Part shown: positions 7,244-12,206 of the stretch, piece after piece | Position numbering within the stretch: the stretch's first letter is position 1 | How the letters are laid out: each line of letters starts with the position of its first letter | Assembly: GCA_030149405.1 (NCBI GenBank) | Contig: JASBRM010000100.1 | Span: forward strand, 1-12,206 | From: Neptuniibacter sp. | GTDB taxonomy: Bacteria > Pseudomonadota > Gammaproteobacteria > Pseudomonadales > Balneatricaceae | DNA length: 12,206 bases | Direction: 5' to 3' | Translations under genes and position numbers: made by a program | Notes under the pieces: model-generated | The model's database searches: none | Told to the model about the DNA's origin: nothing | The model's input: the letters and a program-made list of their open reading frames with translations, nothing else

Positions 7244-7519
7244 ATGCAAGAGAAAGAAATTACATTGCTTTTTAAGGCGGGTGTTTTTGATTCCTGCAAG
7301 GCTTCCCCGATCTCTATGTCACGAGGATGGACTCTAAAATTCGTCACCAAAGACAACGAAGAAATCACTTTGAATTTGCAGCGTTCAAAGCAGGAAAGGG
7401 AATTCAAAAGTCTGGATGGTGCGGCTTCAGTTGCTAAACGAATTGGCTTTGAGTGGCTGGACGTACAACTGGGTGAATTGACCTGGAGAGAAAAAGCAGG
7501 AGCGATTAAGAGCAAATAA
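7244..7519 (+). CDS. Small protein of unknown function
   Basis: A 91-residue cytoplasmic protein, MQEKEITLLFKAG..., from the ATG at 7244; the Shine-Dalgarno is weak (TGGA about 10 bases upstream). A TTG at 7217 in the same frame would add nine residues inside the A+T-rich promoter zone and is less likely. The layout looks like a short beta-rich segment (KEITLLFKAG ... GWTLKFVTKDNEEITLNLQR) followed by a helix with SLDGAASVAKRIGFEWLDVQL. This loosely recalls short plasmid-type accessory (partition-associated) proteins of the pattern 'R-x-F-x-(S/T)-L-D-A-A ... G-F ... V', but I cannot confirm that. It is convergent with clpB, and its stop codon touches the clpB terminator. The isolated position behind an A+T-rich upstream region hints at acquired DNA. 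Confidence 0.7.
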   Translation: MQEKEITLLFKAGVFDSCKASPISMSRGWTLKFVTKDNEEITLNLQRSKQEREFKSLDGAASVAKRIGFEWLDVQLGELTWREKAGAIKSK

Positions 7520-7555
7520 AAAAGCCACCTGCCTGAGAATCAAACAGATGGCTTT
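7517..7555 (-). terminator. clpB terminator
   Basis: On the minus strand AAAGCCA (7555-7549) pairs with TGGCTTT (7527-7521), extended past one mismatch by CTG/CAG (7547-7545 with 7531-7529), and is followed by TTTTTTATTTG. It lies 35 bases past the clpB stop. In the plus direction only three T follow the stem, so it serves clpB rather than the small convergent gene. Confidence 0.8.
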
Positions 7556-7589
7556 AACGGATTGGATGAATAACTGTATCTGCCAGTTT

Positions 7590-10169
7590 CTAGCGGAAGA
7601 CAAATTCTCCCTGTTCAACATCAACCGCTATCTCAGTACCCGGAGCATATTTTCCCGCAAGAATCTCGTGCGCCAACGGGTTCTCTATCCATTGCTGAAT
7701 AGCTCGTTTAAGCGGCCTTGCCCCGTATACAGGTTCAAAACCAACATCGACCAGCTTATCCATTGCAGTACTGGTCAGAGTCAGGCTCAAATCACGCTCC
7801 GCTAAGCGACTCTGTAACCGCTGTAACTGTATTCCAGCAATACCCGCAACCTGGTTCTTTTTAAGACTGTGGAATACCACCACCTCATCAATACGGTTTA
7901 TGACTTCCGGCCGGAAATGCATACCAACTGCTTCCATCACTGCATTACGCATTAGCTGGTAGTCATCATCGTCACTGAAGTTCTGAATCAGATCGGAGCC
8001 CAGGTTCGAAGTCATCACTACGATGGTATTCCTGAAGTCGACCGTACGCCCCTGTCCGTCAGTCAGACGCCCATCCTCAAGAACCTGCAACAGGATATTG
8101 AACACATCCGGATGGGCTTTCTCCACCTCATCCAGAAGTAAAACTGAATAAGGTTTACGGCGGACAGCTTCCGTCAGGTAACCACCTTCTTCATAACCCA
8201 CATAACCCGGAGGAGCCCCAATTAAACGAGCAACAGAGTGTTTCTCCATAAACTCAGACATATCTATACGAACCATCGCTTCTTCAGTATCAAACAGGAA
8301 GCTGGCCAGTGCCTTACAGAGTTCTGTCTTACCCACGCCAGTAGGTCCCAGGAACAGGAATGAGCCATTAGGGCGGTTTGGATCGGCCAGACCTGCACGC
8401 GAACGGCGAACAGCGTTAGAGACTGCTGTCACAGACTCCTCCTGACCCACAACCCGGTCATGCAGAGCCTCTTCCATTCGTAGAAGCTTTTCACGTTCAC
8501 CTTCCAGCATTTTACTGACAGGAATGCCTGTCCAGCGGGATACAACTTCAGCAACCTCTTCCTCAGAAACTTTGTTGCGTAATAGTTTTGTTTCCTGCTG
8601 CCCTGATTCTTCTGCCTCTGAAGCGGCTTCAAGCTGCTTTTCAAGTTCAGGAATCTTGCCATACTGGAGTTCAGACATTTTCTGAAGGTCACCAGTACGG
8701 GTGTATTTTTCCAGTTCAATACGAGCCTGATCCAACTCCTCTTTAACCTTCTGAGAACCCTGCAAAGCGATTTTTTCCGCCTTCCAGACTTCATCCAGAT
8801 CAGCGAATTCTTTCTCAACCTTTGCGATAGTCTCTTCAAGTTCCTGAAGTCGTTGTTGAGCCGCAGCGTCTTTCTCTTTCTTCAGCGCCTCGCGCTCCAT
8901 TTTAAACTGGATCAAACGGCGTTCCAGGCGATCCATATCCTCAGGTTTAGAGTCCATCTCCATTCGAATACGAGAGGCTGCTTCATCAATCAGATCAATC
9001 GCTTTATCCGGTAACTGTCGATCCGTGATATAACGCTGGGACAATTTTGCCGCTGCAATAATCGCTGAGTCGGTAATATCAACACCGTGGTGAACTTCAT
9101 AACGCTCTTTAAGGCCACGTAGAATTGCAACGGTCGATTCCTCATCCGGCTCATCCACAATCACTTTCTGGAAACGGCGCTCCAGTGCTGCATCTTTCTC
9201 CACATACTGTCGATATTCATCCAAGGTGGTTGCGCCTACGCAATGCAATTCACCGCGAGCCAGCGCCGGTTTCAACATATTGCCAGCATCCATGGAACCT
9301 TCACCTTTACCTGCACCCACCATGGTATGCAGTTCATCAATGAAGAGGATGATCTGACCTTCCTGTTTTGACAGTTCGTTCAGTACGGCTTTAAGACGCT
9401 CTTCGAACTCACCGCGGAATTTAGCACCAGCGATCAGAGCCCCCATATCCAGAGACAGTACTTTTTTACGTTTCAAGCCTTCCGGCACTTCTCCATTGAT
9501 AATACGCTGAGCCAAGCCTTCCACTATGGCCGTTTTACCAACCCCGGGTTCACCAATCAGTACCGGGTTATTTTTAGTTCTGCGCTGCAGAACCTGTATT
9601 GTGCGACGAATTTCATCATCACGACCAATCACCGGGTCCAATTTCCCTGATTCCGCCCTTTCGGTGAGATCAATACAAAACTTATCTAAAGCCTGTCTGT
9701 TATCTTCTGCATTTGGATCTTGCACTGATTCACCACCACGTACCTGATTAATAACGCCTTCCAGTTGTTTACTGTCCAAGCCAGACTGACGCAATACCTG
9801 CCCTGCCTCAGACTTATCATCCACCATTGCCAGCAAGACTAATTCACTGGCAATAAACTGATCACCCCGCTGCTGTGCAATCTTGTCAGTTTTATTGAAG
9901 ATGCGAGCAACATCCTGAGAAAAACGCAGCTCTCCATCTGGATTCTGTACTTGAGGCAATCGCTGTAAGCTCTGTTCAACCTGACCTTTTAAGACCTGAA
10001 CATTGACTCCAGCCTGAGCCAATAATTGCCCAGTGCTGCCGTTCTTCTGCTCCAACAAGGCACTCAGGATATGAATAGGCTCGATGTAGTTATGATCTTT
10101 ACCCACAGCAAGTGATTGCGCTTCAGCAAGGGCATCTTGCAGCTTGGATGTAAATTTATCTGGACGCAT
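7590..10169 (-). CDS. clpB: ClpB protein disaggregase (Hsp104 family)
   Basis: An 859-residue AAA+ chaperone that threads aggregated proteins through a hexameric ring together with DnaK. In order: an N-terminal Clp repeat domain (about 1-145); NBD1 with Walker A GEPGVGKT (206-213) and Walker B glutamate E279 in LFIDELHT; a coiled-coil middle domain rich in Glu/Lys/Gln (about 410-525), the mark of ClpB against ClpA/ClpC; and NBD2 with [10 protein letters not shown] (about 605-615), [15 protein letters not shown] and the sensor-2 segment [18 protein letters not shown]. No ClpP-binding IGF/L loop is expected in ClpB. The ATG at 10169 follows GGAGG by 6 bases and matches the family start; the frame runs 12 codons further upstream but without support. 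V149 is a GTG codon at the position where E. coli ClpB has its internal start. Transcription is from a sigma-32-type promoter. Confidence 0.98.
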   Translation of the reverse strand: MRPDKFTSKLQDALAEAQSLAVGKDHNYIEPIHILSALLEQKNGSTGQLLAQAGVNVQVLKGQVEQSLQRLPQVQNPDGELRFSQDVARIFNKTDKIAQQRGDQFIASELVLLAMVDDKSEAGQVLRQSGLDSKQLEGVINQVRGGESVQDPNAEDNRQALDKFCIDLTERAESGKLDPVIGRDDEIRRTIQVLQRRTKNNPVLIGEPGVGKTAIVEGLAQRIINGEVPEGLKRKKVLSLDMGALIAGAKFRGEFEERLKAVLNELSKQEGQIILFIDELHTMVGAGKGEGSMDAGNMLKPALARGELHCVGATTLDEYRQYVEKDAALERRFQKVIVDEPDEESTVAILRGLKERYEVHHGVDITDSAIIAAAKLSQRYITDRQLPDKAIDLIDEAASRIRMEMDSKPEDMDRLERRLIQFKMEREALKKEKDAAAQQRLQELEETIAKVEKEFADLDEVWKAEKIALQGSQKVKEELDQARIELEKYTRTGDLQKMSELQYGKIPELEKQLEAASEAEESGQQETKLLRNKVSEEEVAEVVSRWTGIPVSKMLEGEREKLLRMEEALHDRVVGQEESVTAVSNAVRRSRAGLADPNRPNGSFLFLGPTGVGKTELCKALASFLFDTEEAMVRIDMSEFMEKHSVARLIGAPPGYVGYEEGGYLTEAVRRKPYSVLLLDEVEKAHPDVFNILLQVLEDGRLTDGQGRTVDFRNTIVVMTSNLGSDLIQNFSDDDDYQLMRNAVMEAVGMHFRPEVINRIDEVVVFHSLKKNQVAGIAGIQLQRLQSRLAERDLSLTLTSTAMDKLVDVGFEPVYGARPLKRAIQQWIENPLAHEILAGKYAPGTEIAVDVEQGEFVFR

Positions 10170-10269
10170 TCTAAACCTCCGAAATGTGCGTTCACTTACC
10201 TGCACTTAGTACCAGAATGAATTTCTGATGGGTCAGCAGGTTTCGCTGAATTCGCGATACATCAAAGGT

Positions 10270-10296
10270 ATGGGGGCTAAATAGGGAGGCTTCAAG
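10270..10296 (-). promoter_or_regulatory. Sigma-32 (heat-shock) promoter of clpB
   Basis: On the minus strand CTTGAA (10296-10291), a 14-base spacer and CCCCCATA (10276-10269) match the RpoH consensus CTTGAA / CCCCATnT. Transcription would start near 10262, leaving an untranslated leader of about 90 bases. clpB is a classic RpoH target, so sequence and context agree. Confidence 0.9.
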
Positions 10297-10309
10297 TATG
10301 AACTGTATA

Positions 10310-10344
10310 AAAATTAGACAATTCTGATATAAATCAAATCAGAA
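10310..10344 (-). terminator. Possible terminator of the GTPase/Roadblock operon
   Basis: On the minus strand TTCTGAT (10344-10338) pairs with ATCAGAA (10328-10322) across a 9-base loop, followed by TTGTCTAATTTTT. The stem is A+T-rich and the main T-run is seven bases away, so termination may be weak, with read-through into the clpB promoter region. Confidence 0.4.
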
Positions 10345-10367
10345 AGGAAACATAACAAACCTAATGT

Positions 10368-10721
10368 CTAGAACTTACTCAGCTCTTCCAGCTCATCTTT
10401 GAGTAGCTTGGCACTGGCTTGACGAGCCTGTTTGCGCACCTGCTGAATATTAGAATCTTTGGCGGATAAGCAAACCAGAATCAAGTCACCCTTAAGCAAA
10501 AAACCACTCAGACGTTTATCTCCAATTTCGAGATGCGCCTCGTCATGTTTGGACTTCATTTTCGCCGCCGTTGCAAAAACATAGTTGAATGATTGCTTCG
10601 CGATGGTTGCATGGTTTTTATATTGCTCAGGGAATGAGGACGCCAATACCTCTTTTCCTTTCAGGATACTGCTGCACTCAACAACCCCCGGGTGATCCAC
10701 AAGGTTCAGCAATTCAATCAT
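10368..10721 (-). CDS. Roadblock/LC7-like protein
   Basis: A 117-residue protein whose size and pattern fit the Roadblock/LC7 fold: an N-terminal helix (MIELLNLVDHPGVVECSSIL), a strand with GKEVLASSF, a long helix (about 35-55), then paired strands with EIGDKRLSGFLLKGDLILVCL, and a Lys/Gln-rich C-terminal helix. In bacteria such proteins (MglB type) act as dimers that regulate or scaffold Ras-like GTPases. Its ATG overlaps the upstream GTPase stop by four bases (ATGA at 10718-10721), so the two are translationally coupled and probably made in fixed ratio. Assignment is by pattern and by context; sequence similarity within this fold is low. It could pair with the Roadblock-like half of the GTPase protein. 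Confidence 0.7.
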   Translation of the reverse strand: MIELLNLVDHPGVVECSSILKGKEVLASSFPEQYKNHATIAKQSFNYVFATAAKMKSKHDEAHLEIGDKRLSGFLLKGDLILVCLSAKDSNIQQVRKQARQASAKLLKDELEELSKF

Positions 10722-11671
10722 TCTTTACTCCATTGCAGAAGGTCAGCAGCTTGCTGTTTAACAACATTGATACTCAGTTCTCTGTCCGAGCAGAGACCCA
10801 GAGCCTGCTCCTCATCCACAAAAACCGACAATGTTTCCTGATCTTTACCGCAGAGGATCAGGTCCTCAATATGCCCCAGGAAACCCGCTTTTTTCTCCAA
10901 TGCACTGACAAGGTTTACCATTGCTTTGAGAATCTCGCGGTTATGGGGGTTTTCTATTTTAGAGCTAAGGACTTCACGCTTATCATCAAGATGAATTGCT
11001 CCCACAATGCCACGGGTATTAAGCGCCGCATCCATTAGGGAAATATCTTCAGTTTGAGCCACCTCATCCTGCTTTACAGCCCCTGGCATAGTGCTATTCA
11101 CTTCCAGGCGTTCGCCCATAGCCTCCCAGTCAATTCCTTTTTCCTTATGGTCCAGCAGCTCTTTTATCACCTCCAAAACCGAGGATGGATCCCTGGCATC
11201 AATAAACAAGACCGTAGTAAACAAACCCATCTCTTTTAGACGGTTCATGTAAAAATGATGGTCGGGAAATTCCTGCTCATCCGAGTGTGTAACCGCAATA
11301 ATCAGGCGCCGTCGCACAATAAAATCACGAAACTCTTCGATATAGAACTGAATATCTTTGAAAGGGTCTGCACGAGTATTATCCACCAGTAGCACCAACC
11401 CTTCAGCATCGTGCACGAGGTCACTCATCATGAGTTCCCACATGAACTTGAAACGCTCTTGCCCTGGCGTACCATAAAGATGAAGGCGACTATCTTCCTT
11501 CAGATCAAGAATGCCGTAATCCATTGCAATGGTGGTTTTGCGTTTACGACGGATAGCAGAATCACTGACACTGGTATCAGTATCAACGGTTTCAATATCA
11601 CTTAAGGATTTGATTGCAGTTGTTTTTCCTGAACAAACTGAACCAGTAAACAAAACTTTATATTCGGCCAT
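10718..11671 (-). CDS. Ras-like GTPase fused to a Roadblock/LC7-like domain
   Basis: A 317-residue protein. Residues 1-180 are a small GTPase of the bacterial COG2229/MglA-related kind: P-loop GSVCSGKT (10-17), switch I threonine in KTTIAMDYG (45-53), switch II YGTPGQERF (66-74, with Gly where Ras has Asp) and VDNT (96-99). The base-recognition NKxD is replaced by THSD (128-131). Residues from about 205 to the end look like a Roadblock/LC7 domain (RGIVGAIHLDDKREVLSSK ... DLILCGKDQETLSVFVDEE ... SINVVKQQAADLL). The start at 11671 has GAGGG about 6-7 bases upstream. It overlaps the second Roadblock-like gene by four bases. There is no signal or membrane segment, so it is cytoplasmic. It could act in polarity, motility or envelope positioning, as MglA does; that is inference. 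Confidence 0.82.
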   Translation of the reverse strand: MAEYKVLFTGSVCSGKTTAIKSLSDIETVDTDTSVSDSAIRRKRKTTIAMDYGILDLKEDSRLHLYGTPGQERFKFMWELMMSDLVHDAEGLVLLVDNTRADPFKDIQFYIEEFRDFIVRRRLIIAVTHSDEQEFPDHHFYMNRLKEMGLFTTVLFIDARDPSSVLEVIKELLDHKEKGIDWEAMGERLEVNSTMPGAVKQDEVAQTEDISLMDAALNTRGIVGAIHLDDKREVLSSKIENPHNREILKAMVNLVSALEKKAGFLGHIEDLILCGKDQETLSVFVDEEQALGLCSDRELSINVVKQQAADLLQWSKE

Positions 11672-11988
11672 CGCAGATCCCTCGCATCTACAGGAGAGGT
11701 AATGTCAGCTATCGTCCCACGGCCGGCTCCAATTCTCAAACCAAATATAGTTTTAAACTACCGGGGAGTAGGTTTCTAAGTACTTAATTTTTAGTCTAAA
11801 CCAGACAACATGCAAGATATCACCAGCTGCCTGAAGCAAAAAATCTCTTTCAAATTTAATACATCTTAAGCGTTTTCATTTGATGACATGAGTGAAACAC
11901 TTTGCGACAGTTTGTTTCCATTTCGAACAGTTCATGTCCATTCAAAATTCCAATAAACTTAAAAACCTTTAAAAAACAAATAGATAAT
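11672..11988. other. Divergent intergenic region with several dyads
   Basis: No gene is visible between the GTPase start and the sigma-54 promoter. Palindromes cluster on the left: TAGTTT-T-AAACTA (11748-11760), CTAC/GTAG around CGGGGA (11758-11771), TAAGTACTTA (11777-11786) and TTTAG-T-CTAAA (11790-11800). On the right, GAAACA (11894-11899) and TGTTTC (11913-11918) form an inverted repeat with a 13-base spacer, centred about 113 bases upstream of the predicted sigma-54 start. That is a typical place for an enhancer-binding protein. I could not identify a convincing sigma-70 promoter for the GTPase operon. Confidence 0.45.
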
Positions 11989-11991
11989 TTT

Positions 11992-12008
11992 TTGGCACCA
12001 CTATTGCT
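11992..12008 (+). promoter_or_regulatory. Sigma-54 (RpoN) -24/-12 promoter
   Basis: TTGGCACCACTATTGCT matches the consensus TTGGCACG-N4-TTGCW, with only the base after TGGCAC differing. The invariant GG (11994-11995) and GC (12006-12007) are exactly 10 bases apart. Transcription would begin near 12018-12020, about 50 bases before the ATG at 12071. Such promoters need an ATP-dependent enhancer-binding activator. Confidence 0.85.
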
Positions 12009-12070
12009 GTTCATTATTTATACAGGATTAACTCTTTAATCTGTTTTGTAGAGATTTAGTGAGGCAAATT

Positions 12071-12206
12071 ATGTCAACCACAATGCAAAGCCGACTGGAC
12101 TGCGAGAATGTCCAATATGCCAACAGCGGTGGTATCAGTCAGAATAATTCAGCAGAACATTTCGTTCCTGCTTTTAAAAACGCGCATACTGGTGAAGTTG
12201 CTCTTT
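12071..12206 (+). CDS. Start of an unidentified gene under the sigma-54 promoter, 3' end outside window
   Basis: Forty-five complete codons run open to the right edge from an ATG with GAGG (12061-12064) 6 bases upstream. The visible protein starts MSTTMQSRLDCENVQYANSG and continues hydrophilic to FVPAFKNAHTGEVAL. There is no signal peptide or membrane segment in the visible part. I do not recognise the family from so little sequence. The clear ribosome binding site and the sigma-54 promoter make it very likely real and conditionally expressed (for example nitrogen, motility or surface regulation; the class cannot be told from here). Confidence 0.75.
   Translation, partial: MSTTMQSRLDCENVQYANSGGISQNNSAEHFVPAFKNAHTGEVAL

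Noticed and set aside
10589..11038. Plus-strand open frame of 149 codons opposite the GTPase/Roadblock genes
   Set aside because: It is antisense to two coupled genes with coherent domains, and nothing supports its translation.
11992..12020. Sigma-70 promoter TTGGCA-17-TATTTA before the right-edge gene
   Set aside because: The -10 matches only 3 of 6 bases, while the same DNA is a near-consensus sigma-54 site with exact spacing.

Overview
The window reads as a chromosomal segment of a moderately A+T-leaning gammaproteobacterium. IlvI/IlvH, ClpB and the Aer-type receptor all resemble Pseudomonas/Enterobacteria proteins, and both a sigma-32-type and a sigma-54-type promoter are visible. A marine Oceanospirillales-like host is my guess from the general look of the proteins; it is not proven. 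There are no transposases, integrases, tRNA or rRNA genes and no CRISPR array. Most of the window is ordinary core genome. The less ordinary material lies in the ilvI leader, the GTPase/Roadblock pair and the sigma-54-controlled gene at the right edge.

Layout. A 5'-truncated PAS-containing aerotaxis receptor (2-1471, +) ends at a strong terminator. A secreted DUF1223 thioredoxin-like protein follows (1614-2333, +), with its ribosome binding site inside an inverted repeat. It converges, through a bidirectional terminator, on the ilvIH operon (acetolactate synthase large and small subunits, minus strand, 2417-4635). Upstream of ilvI is a leader of about 300 bases. It holds a tight three-way-junction-like set of inverted repeats and, next to the ilvI Shine-Dalgarno, two mutually exclusive hairpins. 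A small divergent gene of unknown function (5056-5322, +) lies beyond it.

The middle holds a response regulator with a PilZ-like tail (5369-6154, -), preceded on the same strand by a lipoprotein of unknown function (6254-6940, -). Next come about 300 very A+T-rich bases (only 41 G/C in 7021-7240) and an unrecognised 91-residue protein (7244-7519, +). This converges on the disaggregase clpB (7590-10169, -), which has its own terminator and a near-consensus sigma-32 promoter.

The right end has a two-gene operon on the minus strand. It encodes a Ras-like GTPase with a Roadblock/LC7-like C-terminal half, and a translationally coupled second Roadblock/LC7-like protein (10368-11671). Divergent from it, past a 399-base intergenic region with several dyads, is a textbook sigma-54 (-24/-12) promoter driving a gene whose first 45 codons are in the window (12071-12206, +).

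Functionally, ilvIH makes branched-chain amino acid precursors, clpB handles heat-damaged protein, and the receptor and response regulator belong to signal transduction. The GTPase/Roadblock pair looks like a small polarity or switch module whose partners are not visible here.
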